Source of the DNA: Fragum whitleyi
Taxonomy: Eukaryota > Mollusca > Bivalvia > Cardiida > Cardiidae
Length of the DNA stretch: 64,000 nt
Assembly (NCBI GenBank): GCA_948146395.1
Contig: OX411551.1
Coordinates: forward strand, 46,224,796-46,288,795
Direction: 5' to 3'
Every line of letters begins with the position of its first letter. Position 1 is the stretch's first letter. The notes below the pieces were generated by a model, which did no database searches, had not been told where the DNA came from, and was given only the letters and a program-made list of their open reading frames with translations. The position numbers were made by a program, and so were the translations under genes. Below are positions 22,735-35,222 of this stretch, one piece after another.

Positions 22735-23441
22735 CAGTCATTTCACTATTGAGACGTTTCCTACTAGGGACGTTTCACTATTAGGACATTTCACTTTTGG
22801 ACGTTTCACTACTGTTTTAAAATTGTTTAGACGTTTCACTACCCATTTTTATAAAGGGATATTTTATTCCATTATTTTGTTTATTTATCTTATTTAATTT
22901 ATGAAAACAGGTTATTAATGTAATTAACTATTTAAATGATGAAATTTTTGTTATAATTACCTAGCTATAGGGTGTATTTGCCATCACCAATTTCAATAAA
23001 AATGATCTAAGCTTATAATGTTGACTTAAAATCCTCCCATAAAAAGGAATAATATATCTGGGTCGTTTTTTCTGATTGGGTTTTGAAATCAAAAGAAAAT
23101 AAACAATAAAAATATGTAATTTGCAGATTAAGTAGATCTATAGGCAATGAAGGGGGGTAACAAAAAAATTTAAATCTGTCTAAAATGAAAAGAAATGAGT
23201 TTTGAAAATATGAAAATGTGAATAGATGTTTGAGTAAAAAGCAGAATTTCTCATGAACTTACCAATATTTCAACCCATAATCATATTTTTCAACATTATT
23301 GGTTCCATTGTTTATTTTCCGCAAGGTTTTCTTAAATAATAAAATGTCTTATTGTTATTAAAAACCAGCTTTTTTGTGGAATTCATTCATAATGAGAAAA
23401 TAGAATTTGATTTTGAAACATGGCATTTTGATTTGGACTTA

Positions 23442-24611
23442 TTTTTTAGCTCACCTGAGCACGAAGTGCTGAAGGTGAGCTATTGGGATCATAGGTCGTC
23501 CGTCGTCAGTCGTGCGTCGTCCGTCGTCCACAATTTCTTTAAACATCTTCTCCTCCTTAACCAGTGGGCCAATCTTGATGAAACTCGGCAGGGATGTTCC
23601 TTAGGTCAAGCTCTACCAAAGTTGTTCAAATAAATGAAATCCACCCTTAACTTTCCCTTTAACCTTAACAAAAAGGGTGAAAATATGAAAATCTTTAAAA
23701 AATGACCCTGGGGTCATATTTGGGCTTTGCCCGGGCTCAACCCTTTTAACATAGAATCGAAGAGCGAAAATCTTTAAAAATCTTCTTCTCTGAAACCAGA
23801 TGGCAGACAGCTTTAATATTTGGTGTGTAGCATCACCTAGTTGGCCTCTTCCAAGTTTGATCATATCAAGACCCTTGGGTCATATTTGGGCTTTGTACGG
23901 GTGCATCCCTTTATCTCTTATGAGCACGAAGGGTAAAAAAACGAAAATCTTCAAAAATCTTCTTCTATGAAACCATATGACAGACAGCTTTCATATTTGG
24001 TATGTAGCATCATCTAGTGGAACTCTACCAAGTTTGTTCATATCAAGACCCTAGGATCATATTTTGGCTCTACCTGTGCGCATCCCTTTTTACATAGAAT
24101 CAAAGAGCGAAAATCTTTTAAAATCTTCTTTTATCGAAACCAGTGGACACACTGCCTTCATTTTTGGTATGTTGCATCATCTAGTGGGCCCCTACAAAGT
24201 TTGATCATATCAAGACCCTTGGGTCATATTTGGGCTCCAACCGGGCGCATCCCTTTCAGCTCATCTGAGCACAATGGGTGAAAATAGGAAAACCTTCAAA
24301 AATCTTCTTCTCTGAAACCAGTAGGCAGACAGCTATCGTATTTAGTATGTAGCATCATCTTATGGACCTCTTTCAAGTTGTTCATATCAAGACCCTGGGG
24401 TCACATTTGGGGTCCACCCGGGTGCATCCCTTTTTACATAGAATCAAAGAGCAAAAAGGCATATCTGTCTTGCTCTTTGCTGAAAACGTTCCATGGTATT
24501 GATCTTAGGCAATTATCTTCTTTTTGGCATCTGCCTATCTAATTAATGTGATGTCCCGGGGGTCAAAGAGTCTCATGTGAGCGATCTAGGACCATCTTGG
24601 TCCTCTTGTTT
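23442..24611 (-). mobile_element. Helentron-like element (GAGGACC family), minus strand
   Basis: The 3' hairpin is at the left (23448-23481), then a CGTC tail (about 23495-23532), then units of about 170 bp with CATATCAAGACCCT(T/G)GGGTC. The 5' terminus AGGACCATCTTGGTCCTCTT is at the right (24589-24608). Same family as 3319-4456, sharing GATGTCCC(G/A)GGGGTCAAAGAG-type sequence near the 5' end. Nested in the 22735-27008 element. Confidence 0.87.
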
Positions 24612-26927
24612 ATTTTATCAATAGGCACTTTGCAGATTAGATATATTTGATATTAGATTAGATTGCGTAGTATAGAATCAAATCTTATGTAAAAGAGAAA
24701 AGAGTTTTCCGATAATGCAACCTATTTATTCACAAAGACATACTCAAAAGCATCTCCAAACAGCATTTGTTTCAGATTTATTATATCATATTTAGCTAAT
24801 AAAAGGATTCAATGTTAAGTAGGGTTCACACGGCATGTTTAAGCAGATATGAAAAACAAGACATGATTTGAAACATATATGTTTTGGGGTTCAGACGGTA
24901 TGTTTTACATATCTGCTTTGGATGACCCAGGTCAGTTATTTCTGAGATGAAGTATTGTATTACATTACTGGAATGTGGAGATGGATATCTATTTCTTACC
25001 CAACCGCTTTGCCCTTTTTAATAAACAAGAAATAAAAAGAAAAGTGGCATGCTAGTTGTCAAAAGACAAACCAAAAGTATCAAAGAGTATTAAAATGCAC
25101 TTCTCAAACAAAAAGTTACATCATGATTGACCAAATATTTATATTTATACCTCTACGAAAAAATGATAAAGTGAGTACCATATTGATCTGGCGGATATCT
25201 CTATCGGTACATCTATGAAAAAAGTACCACTAGCTGGTATTCTCTCAGGCAAAAAACTATCTATGGAAAAATATCAAGAAACTTTGTATTTCATTTCTAA
25301 ATGATATCAAATTAAAACATACGAGTACTAAAAACATTGCTTCATTGATTTATGAAACAAATAAAACTAGTTACACTACTACTATGCATAGAGTGTGGTA
25401 ATAATTTGGCTTCATACCTCAATCAATTTAAAAGTAAAATAAAAGTTCTTTTGAATATAGTGTGAATAGAACAAGAAATGTCGACATGTACGGGAGTTAT
25501 AATAGTTTTGCTCTTCATTGACATACTAAGATAACTCATTTTGGAAGCCACATTTATTTATTTATTTATTTTTAGGGGGTAGCCCCCTGAGTGTTCAATA
25601 GTGTTTTACAGAAAAAATTAAAATAGTAAACTCTGTTTTCAATTCATAGTAGGATTTTGCTCAAGGAGTATTCATTGAAATGATTGATTCATTCATATGA
25701 TACCAAAAGTAAACAGTGTGTCCAGGTAATTGACAAGTATAAACAGATGTTATCAAGTCATCTAGGTCAGTATCCCCAGAAAAGCTTCTGATTGGTCAAT
25801 TTGGTATGAAAAAGCAGGCGAAATAGAACATGTTCTATTCCGTCTGTAAAGCAGATCTGTTAACAGAACGAAGGGTTAATAAGTTGGCTTTTCATGATAT
25901 TCAAATATAAATGTCACCTTTTTAATGGGTGCCACACTGATCAGACCAATACCAGTAGCCTATATAACACCTGTTTTGATCTCTTAAACAGGCCACAGAT
26001 CAACCAATTAACCTGCGTGTCTCCAAATAAGTTTTTAAAATTGTAGAAAATTAAAAGACTAAAAAATTTAGAAAACTTGTATCATGTACTAAAAAGAAAA
26101 CACACTCACACACACACACACACACACAAAAAAAAAGAATTTTGCATTTTCAGAATCATTTACTTGTGAAATGGTTTACAATAAGATAAGTGTAGGAACA
26201 GATTAGTTGTAGAAAGAGGTTCTTTATCTTGTGTTTATGTTAGTGATTTATTTACAAATTATTCACTACTTTTTTAAACATTTTTTTTTCAACGAATGAA
26301 AGATGACAGGATGAATGAGAAATAACTTCTTAAGGTAGAACATTCATGATTAAGAATGTTGCTGGTAAAACTTTTATTTTAAATTATATAACTTCACACA
26401 AATGTAATCTGCAACAACATATTACTGAATTACGATTGATTTCCCTATGAAAAACATTTTTTAGTAGAAAAAAAAAATAAAATACTATATTTTATTCTTA
26501 ATATTGAGATTATCTGAAAAAATTCAAATCAGTTCTTTGACACTTCCACCTTTGATGAAATTGAGAGATCAGGCTACAAAGGGGTTTCATATACACTGCC
26601 TCTCATAAATCCACACTATTGATCTGCCATTGAAAAAGAAACAAAGTTTTGGATGTAAATTACATTCATCACAAATGCAAATGATTTTATAACATATCAT
26701 TCATATCAATATCGTATAGATGATTTATAAAGACAACTAAGAGAGAGGGGAATTAACTTATTCAATTGCACTTCTTGCATGAACATGTAACAATTTTAGT
26801 TGTAATAAAGAGTGAAAATATTGTTAGGTCTTGATAATTTCAAATAAATCCATTTAAAAAATATCAAATTTATCAAAGGCTGATGATTTATAGTAATATA
26901 CGAATAAAATATAGATTAACATTGTTT
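24612..26927. other. Interior of the 4.27-kb element, no gene
   Basis: No credible coding region. Near 24826-24915 the phrase GGGTTCA(C/G)ACGG(C/T)ATGTTT occurs twice. There is a TTTA repeat (25556-25577) followed by an AGGGGGTAGCCCCCT palindrome, and a CA microsatellite (about 26101-26130). Confidence 0.5.
26101..26130. repeat. CA dinucleotide microsatellite
   Basis: ACACACTCACAC-type run followed by an A tract. Confidence 0.9.
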
Positions 26928-27195
26928 GGACGTTTCACTACCATATAGTAGTGAAATGTCTTGGTAGGAAATGTCCAATAGTGAAACGTCTAAATAGTGA
27001 AATGACTGCCACCCCTCTTTCTACTACTTGATGATTTAAGTTCAAGTAAGTTTGCAATATTATCGGAGTAAATCCCGACTTAAAGAAGTTAACCGAGTTC
27101 ATAATTGACTAAGTAGCCGCGCTAAATCGGGTATGGAAACTGTCATTTCGAACAAACTAATCCAAAATCTAGTTTTACATATATTGTATGTGTAT

Positions 27196-27711
27196 GTGTC
27201 GGTTCACAGTCAACTCGGCCTGTGAATAACTCGGCCCGTCAACTCGGCCCGTCCACTCGGCCTGTTTATATATTATATAGGTACATGTATGATGATGCAA
27301 TAAATATTAATTAATTAATAATCTCTCGTTAAAAATGTTTTTTTATAATAGTAATCTTATTTTACTATAATATGGCATTTGTGTAAATATGAGATTTGAT
27401 AGATATAATTAAATACTTCATTCCCCTTTTATTCAATTTTTTTTCAAATGTTTATTTTTTTCTAAGCACAAAAGAAGGTGACAACTTATATGCGTATTAG
27501 ATATGAAGATCATAGATTTTAATCATCAATTGTGAATTAGCACGTCCTTTGAGTGCGCACATTGATTTACTATCTTAAAAGTGAGCTTATATTTTCGTTT
27601 ACTAGGCTAAACACTATATAAGTTATATACAGGCCGAGTTGACGGGCCGAGTTTTACACAGGCCGAGTTTTACGCGGGCCGAGTTTTTAACAGGCCGAGT
27701 TGACAGGACAC
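27196..27711. mobile_element. 516-bp MITE-like element with iterated AACTCGGCC termini
   Basis: The left end has four copies of (A/C)ACTCGGCC (27212, 27228, 27241, 27255). The right end has five copies of the complement GGCCGAGTT (27632, 27645, 27661, 27677, 27693). The outermost match is GTCAACTCGGCCTGT against its inverse. The AT-rich core of about 350 bp has no open frame. Exact ends and target duplication uncertain. Confidence 0.75.
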
Positions 27712-29486
27712 CCAATCCCTGCGCTAATTTCTCACGAGAAATTTGCACTCGTTTCTGTACTCGGATGCGACCAGTCTAAAAATAGCAATGCAATCTGAGG
27801 TCTGAATCTGTTCTAATCAGTAGATCTACGCACATTTTCTCGTAAAGAGGAAAAATCACAAAAACAAAGCGAATTTAACATGAAAAAAATATTTTAATCA
27901 AGATATCGTTTACTGCACATACTCCGCACCAACTTATATATTTATAACATTATACCGTATATTGTTGCAGAATGTTTAGATGCAAATTTTTATCATAGGC
28001 ATAATTTAAAATTGGCTGATTTGACCCGTGGCCGTCGATATATTTTTTCCGTTCAAACTTGTTTTTTCCCTTACAGAATCAAAAATATAAATGTTTTTTT
28101 TACTATGAAATTGCCTCAAATAAAATTTTTAGTTTAATTCACGAATGTTTATCAACTGTTTCTGCGCACATTATTTTTTCGTTTAAAAATTATGTTGCCG
28201 TCCATTTTTTATTTTCCCAAATCTGCTTTGGAACAAAACAATTGGAAATGCATTGTGAAAGTGAAAGCAAAAACTTTTTTCCTTGAAAATTGACACATTC
28301 GGTGGAAATTAAGGCGAGCGACAATTAAGAATTGATTCAGAAGTTATATGTTATTGATCTGTCGTGTTGTTCACTGTCACAGTTGTTTAAATCGCGAAAT
28401 GATTTTTGCTCACGGGAAAAGTTAAGGATACTTTTAGACGTTACACTGCAATATCAAAGGTAAAACATAAAATGTCAGAATAGCGAATATCAAATAAAGA
28501 ATGGTGCATGTGTAGACGTCTAAATATTTGGACTAGGCCATTCTTAATAGTCTAAAGATACACACATTTCCAAAACTTAAAACAAGTTTTGTATTTTTTC
28601 TATGAAAAACTGTGAAAGAGCAGCTTTAACATTGCTGGTTGTCCAAACTTTCGAAATATTTTCTTTTGCTGGATTGATCTTTGGGATTTCCCTTTGTCAG
28701 CTCCAGAAATATTTATTTTTTATCAGAATAACCACTTTGTTTTTTATCCTAAAAATTACGTCCTCTTGGGAAAATTAAATGACACGTAGATGAAAAAATT
28801 AATAACAAATCAATAAAATTGCAGTTTTTGGTTAAGTATCCCTTGATTCTGTGAAATAAACGCGGCTTGTCGAAAATGTCTGGGGATTTTCCAAATGACG
28901 ACAAGTAATGTCGTCAAGCATGCCGGAAAGCCCAAACTTGTTTACATCCTGGGAACATGAAACAAATTGCCGCCAATTCCACAGGAACCCGCTTCTATGA
29001 AAACTTTAATCACTAAATGGTCGTTTCTCCAGCCCATTTATACTTTCATGGAATGCACTCTAAATTGTCACTTTCTCTTATAAATTATAATATATATTTA
29101 AGTAATCAGGAATATTATCGCTGTCAAAATCTTGTTCATCATCTTTCTCACATGAAATTTATGGTCCCTGTGATAAATGCAACTCGTTTATATACGCTGA
29201 ATGCATTCCCAAGGTGAGAACTTGTTGATAGTGCATTATCAAAACAGCGTAAATACCGCTATTCAAGAAATATTTACATTATTTTGGTCTCCTATCACCG
29301 ATTGTGATATAGAATCTTTTTGATATGAATACTACAGCCTTTTTGGTGTGCCATCTGATGGAGTAATGATATTTGTCAATTGTCTTTTGTCTCTGCAGTT
29401 GTCGGGGGGGTGGGGGTATTTTCTGTTAAATGGCCAACTCCCGTATGCGGCCGATTTTGCATTGTCCCGTGGGTGGCCCCTTTTGC
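27712..29486. other. Non-coding stretch, nothing recognised
   Basis: Open frames at 28059-28286 and 29017-29217 are AT-driven and unrecognised. Near 29400 a G-run (CGGGGGGGTGGGGG) follows TCTGCAG. No element boundaries seen. Confidence 0.4.
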
Positions 29487-31818
29487 CAGTTTTGACTGTA
29501 CTGCAAAGCTTGTGATTGAAAACAAAGACCTAAAAGAAAACAAGAGGGCCATAGTGGCCCTTAATCGCTCACCTGAATGAACTGTCTAATTTTTTTCAAT
29601 ATTGTTCTGCCTCTGTACAACTTGATAATACCTTTTTTAAAATGATCAGGTTGACGTACAATTGACTTACAAGGATTTTCTATTATTTGACCCCGTGACC
29701 TAGTTCTTGACCCCAGTTGACCCAATTTCAAACTCCTCCGAGATTTCATCAAGACATTCATTCTGACCAAATTCAGGTTGATTGGGCAAAAAATGTGGCC
29801 TCTAGAGTGCATACACAGTTTTTCTAAGATTTGACCCTGTGACCTAGTTTTTGACCCCAGTTGACCCAATTTCAAACTCGTCTGAAATTTCACCACCAAG
29901 ACAATCATTCTGACCAAAATTCAAGTTGATTGGGCAAAAAATGTGGCCTCTAGAGTGCACACAAGGTTTTTCTGAGATTTGACTATGTGACCTAGTTTTT
30001 GACCCCAGTTGACCCAATTTCAAACTCCTCTGAGATTTTATCAAGACAATCATTCTGACCAAAATTCAGGTTGATTGGGCAAAAAATGTGGCCTCTAGAA
30101 TGCATACACGGTTTTTCTAAGATTTGACCCTGTGACCTAGTTTTTGACCCCAGTTGACCCAATTTCGAACTCGTCCCAGATTTCACCAAGGCAATCATTC
30201 TGACCAAAATTCAGGTTGATTGGGCAAAAAAAGTGGCCTCTAGAGTGCATACAAGGTTTTTCTATGATTTGAACCTGTGACCTAGTTTTTGACCCCAGTT
30301 GACCTAATTTCGAACTCATTCGAGATTTTATCAAGACATTCATTCTGACCAAAATTCAGGTTGATTGGGCAAAAAATGTGGCCTCAGGAGTGCATACAAG
30401 GTTTTTCTAAGATTTGACCCTGTGACCTAGTTTTTGACCCAAGTTGACCCAATTTGAAACTCGTCAGTGATTTTATCAAGACAATCATTCTGACCAAAAT
30501 TCAGGTTGATAGGGCAAAAAATGTGGCCTCTAGAGTGCATACAAGGTTTTTCTAAGATTTGACCCTGTGACCTAGTTTTTGATCCCAGTTGACCCAATTT
30601 CGAACTCGTCTGAGATTTCATCAAGACATTCATTCTGACCAAATTTCAGGTTGATTGGGCAAAAAATGAGGCCTCTAGAATGCATACAATGTTTTTCTAA
30701 GATTTGACCCCGTGACCTAGTTTTCGACCCCAGTTGACCCAATTTTGAACTCGTCCAAGATTTCATCAAGACATTCATTCTAACCAAATTTCAATTTGAT
30801 TGGGCAAAAAATGTGGCCTCTAGAGTGCATACAAGGTTTTTCTAAGATTTGACCTTGTGACCTAGTTTTTGACCCCAGTTGACCCAATTTGAAACTCGTC
30901 CAAAATTTTATCAAGACAATCATTCTGACGAAAATTCAGGTTGATTGGGCAAAAAATGTGGCCTCTAGAGTGCATACAAGGTTTTACTATGATTTGACCC
31001 CGTGACCTAGTTTTTGACCCCAGTTGACCCAATTTCAAACTCGTCTGAGATTTTATCAATGCAATCATTCTGACCAAAATTCACGTTGATTGGGCAAAAA
31101 ATGTAGCCTCTAGAGTGCATACAAGGTTTTTTTAAGATTTGACCCTGTGACCTAGTTTTTGACCCCAGTTAACCCAATTTCGAACTCATCCGAGATTTCA
31201 TCAAGACATTCATTCTGACCAAATTTCAGGTTGATTGGGCAAAAAATGAGGCCTCTAGAGTGCATACAAGGTTTTTCTAAGATTTGACCCTGTGACCTAG
31301 TTTTTGACCCCAGTTGACCCAATTTTGAACTCGTCCGAGATTTCATCAAGACATTCATTCTGACCAAATTTCAGGTTGATTGGGCAAAAAATGTGGCCTC
31401 TAGAGTGCATACAAGGTTTTTCTAAGATTTGACCCTGTGACCTAGTTTTTGACCCCAGTTGACCCAATTTCGAACTCGTCCGAGATTTGATCAAGACAAT
31501 CATTCTGACCAAATTTTAAGTCGATCGGGCAAAAAATGTGACCTCTAGAGTGCATACAAGGCAAATGTTGACGACGGACGACGCACGACGCACGACGCAC
31601 GACGGACGACTGACGATGGACGACGGACATTCACCTAACCACAAAAGCTCACCTTGAGCACTTCGTGCTCAGGTGAGCTAAAAATGCTAGTCTCAATGAT
31701 TGATGCTTCATTCTCGAAGAAGAAAAGAACACCCTGACCATTGAAGTAACAAAATTATAGTATGATTATCAAGAGAAATTAAGATTGGACATACACAAAA
31801 ATTTAGAAAATGAAATTA
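29487..31818 (+). pseudogene. Coiled-coil gene family, copy 4, interrupted by a Helentron
   Basis: 29487-29540 matches block B of the copy at 5268-5322. After the Helentron-like element the match resumes at 31685 (TGCTAGTCTCAATGATTGAT) and runs through the B/C junction into block C, to 31818. It shows that blocks B and C are naturally adjacent (junction near 31761-31764), which is the evidence for the large insertion at 5405-15262. It ends where a CACTA-like terminus begins. Confidence 0.7.
29541..31684 (+). mobile_element. Helentron-like element with about 13 units of 145 bp
   Basis: 5' end CAAGAGGGCCATAGTGGCCC with subterminal GCTCACCTGA; regular 145-bp units, each containing TTTGACCCCAGTTGACCCAA and CTCTAGAGTGCATACAAGG, from about 29680 to 31560; an imperfect CGACGGACGACGCACG-type tail (31566-31628); 3' hairpin AGCTCACCTTGAGCAC to GTGCTCAGGTGAGCT and terminal A run. 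The ladder of 71-codon minus-strand frames is the translated repeat unit. Unit period is almost constant, unlike the older elements here, so expansion looks recent. Confidence 0.92.
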
Positions 31819-31925
31819 CACTACAACTCCATTATAACGCTGTGGTCGGGGTCCAAGAAATGAAACAGCGGAAGAAGTGGATGTATCTGCTATAACGCTG
31901 TACCCCCGGCCACCGCCGATCCCCC
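31819..31925 (+). mobile_element. Possible CACTA/EnSpm-like left terminus
   Basis: Begins CACTACAACTCC at the break point of the coiled-coil copy and holds two copies of (C/A)TATAACGCTGT followed by C-rich text. CACTA-type elements start CACTA and carry iterated subterminal motifs. I found no matching inverse end inside the window, so it is either truncated or incorrectly called. Confidence 0.35.
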
Positions 31926-32388
31926 CTCCCGCGGTGAAAATTAACGAACTGCAGAAACATAACAGACACCGGTCAATTGATAACTAAATATACATGTAAA
32001 TTAAAAATTTTATTTAGGCCATCGTTTTTTATATTTTCAAAACTCGGGAATGAAATAAGGAACAACCATGGTTTAGCACTTTGATATTTTTTATTTTAAG
32101 ATCGTTTTGTTGTCCTTAAGCTAAACAAAACTCTATTGTTGATAAAGTAATCGAGTTTGTAGGGTTAAACGATTGCAGACTCCTATTAGTTCTTAGGACT
32201 TAAATTTTTCAAGTGTTTTTTTTTAGGATTGCATAACTAACAAACCTGACATATTTCTCGAGCATCAAAATCTGTTTCTTTTTCAATTATTGGGTTAACA
32301 TTTCAAAGAAAATTTTCATTACTATTGTTCATTCATGTTGTAAGTAACAATCTAGAAAGAAAGATTCCAGAAAATGTCAAAAAAAAAA

Positions 32389-32690
32389 ACAAGAGCACCG
32401 CCTACGGGTGCCTAAGCTCGGCTGTTGAGTGCTTGATGGTGGGAAAAAATCTAAGTCGAAAAAGGGGCACAATTTGTTCAAAATGCATTTAGAGTTATCC
32501 CCCTTGATAGTATAGGTTGCTCTTTTGATGGTGAACATGTGTGCCAAGTTTCAAGTAAATGCTTTCAGTAGAACCAGAGATATCACAAAATGTCAAAGTT
32601 TTTGCACGACGACGACCTTAACGACGGCGACAATGACGACACAAAGGCTTTAGTAATACCTCGGGTTTTCTTCGAAAACAGCCGAGCAAA
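32389..32690 (+). mobile_element. Short Helentron-like element (GAGCACCGCC family)
   Basis: 5' palindrome GCACCGCCTACGGGTGC, subterminal GCTCGGCTGTT, a single unit, an ACGACGAC-type tail (about 32606-32645) and a 3' hairpin around TCTTCGA ending AACAGCCGAGC, the exact inverse of the 5' motif. Preceded by an A run. Confidence 0.82.
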
Positions 32691-33205
32691 TAACTGTCTC
32701 GCAATACATGACACCTTCATTAATAGAATCTAATCTAGAGTATAACCATCACGTACATCTATTACATTATGTGCCTATGATTTCATTATTGGTGAACTAA
32801 AAGACCAGTTTAATTTCGAGATTATTTATTTCTAAAATGTCCAGCAGTTATGATGTTTTGAAGAAATGCTTGTTTGTTTTCAAAGATTGTCATCATAATT
32901 CTAATAAATGTCGATTTTCAATTTTCTATCTTTTTCACAGCTAGACCTATATATGAAAATATGATAACTAGACACCCCCTATCACAAATTCTGGTGTCGA
33001 TTTCCAATCGAAAAAAATTCAGGGGGTGTCTAGTTATCATATTTTCCACTACCCAGGCCAATAAAAGTACGAATATCTTCGCTTTATGTGATTCTTTTGC
33101 CGAGAAATTTGGAATGTGTGTAGAAGATACATAAGTGCTCTTAGACAAACACAAACAATGAAGAATAGTCAGGTTTTTTGACAAAAAAAAATTATGCCAA
33201 ACCTA
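32691..33205. other. Non-coding stretch around a 26-bp inverted repeat
   Basis: Apart from the inverted repeat at 32955-33046 nothing is recognised. The opposing open frames here arise because the inverted repeat is open on both strands. Confidence 0.4.
32955..33046. repeat. Fold-back sequence with perfect 26-bp arms
   Basis: 32955-32980 (starts GAAAATATGATAACTAGACA) is exactly complementary to 33021-33046, with a 40-nt loop. No mismatches, so young or conserved. A miniature fold-back element or a hairpin RNA precursor are both possible. Confidence 0.85.
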
Positions 33206-34323
33206 AACAAGAGTGCCATCGTCACAAAATACGCCGCCACTTTGCTGCTGTTTCACAAAAATAATTGAAGACACTACTTATTTTGACAGAACCAAATTGA
33301 AAATAACCAAGTTACATTTAAATCAAGACAAAAAGTTAGGAGGAGTTGCCTTCACAAGGCTGCAATTTCAATAAGTCCCAGGCACTAAGTTTTAAGGGGA
33401 CATAATTCAGGGAAATAAATGAGCCATAAAATCCTTGATCCATGTACATCTACAAATTATGGTGATGGCATTGACCAAGTTTCATTTAAATAAAAACAAA
33501 AAGTAAGGAGGAGTTGTGTTCAAAAGGCTGCAATTTCAATAAGCCCTAGATACTAAGTTTTAAGGGGGCATAATTTAGGGTAAAATTAATGAACCATAAA
33601 ATCCTTACTTCATGCTCATCTACCAATACGGTTATAACATCCACCAAGTTTCATTTAGATCCAGCCAGAAACTTAGGAAGAGTTGCATTCACAAGGCTGC
33701 AATTTCAATAAGCCCCAGAGACTAAATTTTAAGGGGGCATAACTGAGGCAATAAGCCCCAGAGACTAAGTTATCAAGGGGCATAACTCAGGCAGAAAACA
33801 ACGAACCATAAAATCCTTACTTCATGCACATATACCAATTGAAGTGATTACATTGACCAAGTTTCAAGAAGATCAAGCCAGAAACTTAGGAGGAGTTGCG
33901 TTGACAAGAAAAGTGGACCCAGAGACTAAGTTATCAAGGGGCATAACTCAGGCAAAAATCAACGGACCGTAAAATCCTTCCTTCATGCACATCTACCAAT
34001 TGAGGTGATTACATTGACCAAGTTTCAAGAAGATCCGGCCAGAAACTTAGGAGGAGTTGCGTTGACAAGAAAAGTGGACCCAGAGACTAAGTTATCAAGG
34101 GGCATAACTCAGGCAAAAATCAACGAACCGTAAAATCCTTCCTTCATGCACATCTACCAATTGAGGTGATAATATTGACCAAGTTTCAAGAAGATTCAGC
34201 CAGTAGTTTAGGAGGAGTTGCGTTGACAAGAAAAGTGGACGGACGTACGGACGGATGGACGGACAGACGGACAGACGGAGAAGATGACGCCAATATACGT
34301 CCGCCTCCGGCGGCGTATAAAAA
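33206..34323 (+). mobile_element. Helentron-like element (GAGTGCCATCGTC family)
   Basis: Starts AACAAGAGTGCCATCG with subterminal ATACGCCGCC. Irregular units carry AGGAGTTGC, AGGGGGCATAACT and CATGCACATCTACCAATT. GGAC-type tail at about 34238-34279. 3' hairpin ATACGTCCGCC to GGCGGCGTAT (about 34295-34318), the inverse of the 5' motif. Confidence 0.88.
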
Positions 34324-34564
34324 CGAGCAAAGTCACTCACTCCTAGGGCTAGAACTCTCTCATTTTGCTTAGTTGTTACCCTCCCCTTTTATTTCCTAAA
34401 AGAAGAACCATTTATCTCGACAGTGATACTAAAAATTGAAATGAAAATGATTATTTTGGTTTACAAATCAGTCAAAAACTTGCCCCACCGTTAGTTCCGT
34501 ATCGAAAAAATTGATCAGGTGTCCATGAACCTTCTGGTGTCGGCGTGGCACGTTATACCCTGTG

Positions 34565-34757
34565 ATGAGGTTGCTGTGAAAATCATAAAAGAATAGGAAT
34601 GCATTATGCCATATATATGCAACTGTCTGAAAATATGTTGTGTAATTCCTGTATGTAGTGCTTCATGTGAACGCATTTTTTCAACTCAAAACAGAATTAC
34701 CAGGGTTGTTAAAAAATTATATTGACTTTGCCTTGCAACATTTTTGTTTTTAAGCAA
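34565..34757 (+). pseudogene. hAT-like transposase C-terminal fragment, second copy
   Basis: Nearly identical to 38592-38784. Encodes the IPVCSASCEHIFSTQNRITR-like segment (here with ERIFST), resembling the C-terminal dimerisation region of hAT transposases. Flanked on the right by Helentron units, so probably carried or pasted as a fragment. Confidence 0.55.
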
Positions 34758-35222
34758 TTAGGGAACATTCTGGTAAAGTTTCATTGAAATCATCCCTGTG
34801 GTTCAGGAGAAGATGTCATTCAAAGATTTTAGGCTCAGAATAAGCCCCGTCCTGCCATGCCCAATTTATTGGCTAATCAAAATTGTGCAAACAATTTTTG
34901 AAAAGGATCACCCTAGGAACATTCTGGTAAAGTTTCATTGAAATCAGCTTAATGTTTCAGGAGGAGATGTCATTCATTCAAAGATTTCGGGCTCAGAATA
35001 AGCCACACCCTACCACCCCCATATTCATGGGCTAATCAAAATTTCGCGAACAATGTTTAAAAAAGGGCACCCAAGAACCATTCTGGTAAAGTTTCATTGA
35101 AATCAGCCAAATGGTTTAGGACGATGGTAGTTCAAAGATTTTGGGCTCAAATTAAACCCGGCCCTGCCACGCCCATATTAATTGACCAATCAAAATTTGC
35201 GAACAATTTTTAATCAAAGCAC
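34758..35222 (+). mobile_element. Helentron-like tandem units, both ends missing
   Basis: About three units of 150-165 bp with GGTAAAGTTTCATTGAAATC, GGGCTCA(G/A)AATAAGCC and (C)CATGCCCA. Same unit family as 37427-37755, 53868-54426 and 58864-59860. No 5' terminus, tail or hairpin. Confidence 0.7.

Larger units (their letters stand above)
22735..27008. mobile_element. 4.27-kb element with iterated GACGTTTCACTA termini
   Basis: The left end CAGTCATTTCACTATTGAGA and the right end, read in inverse, CAGTCATTTCACTATTTAGA, match at 19 of 20 bases. Both termini continue as several copies of (G)GACGTTTCACTA and GACATTTC variants, in inverse orientation to each other (22735-22845; 26928-27008). No transposase frame was recognised; a Helentron-like element (23442-24611) and simple repeats lie inside. 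I could not find a matching target duplication. Superfamily not assigned. Confidence 0.65.

Noticed and set aside
29561..31630. Ladder of similar 71-118-codon minus-strand open frames, resembling a multicopy gene family or tandem-repeat protein
   Set aside because: They are in exact register with the 145-bp Helentron units, overlap each other, and translate non-coding repeat DNA (145 is not a multiple of three, so frames rotate).
29541..31684. CRISPR-like array because of regular direct repeats
   Set aside because: Repeats are whole 145-bp units without unique spacers, and the context is clearly eukaryotic.
32874..33184. Opposing 86- and 88-codon frames
   Set aside because: Both depend on the 26-bp inverted repeat, which reads open in both directions.
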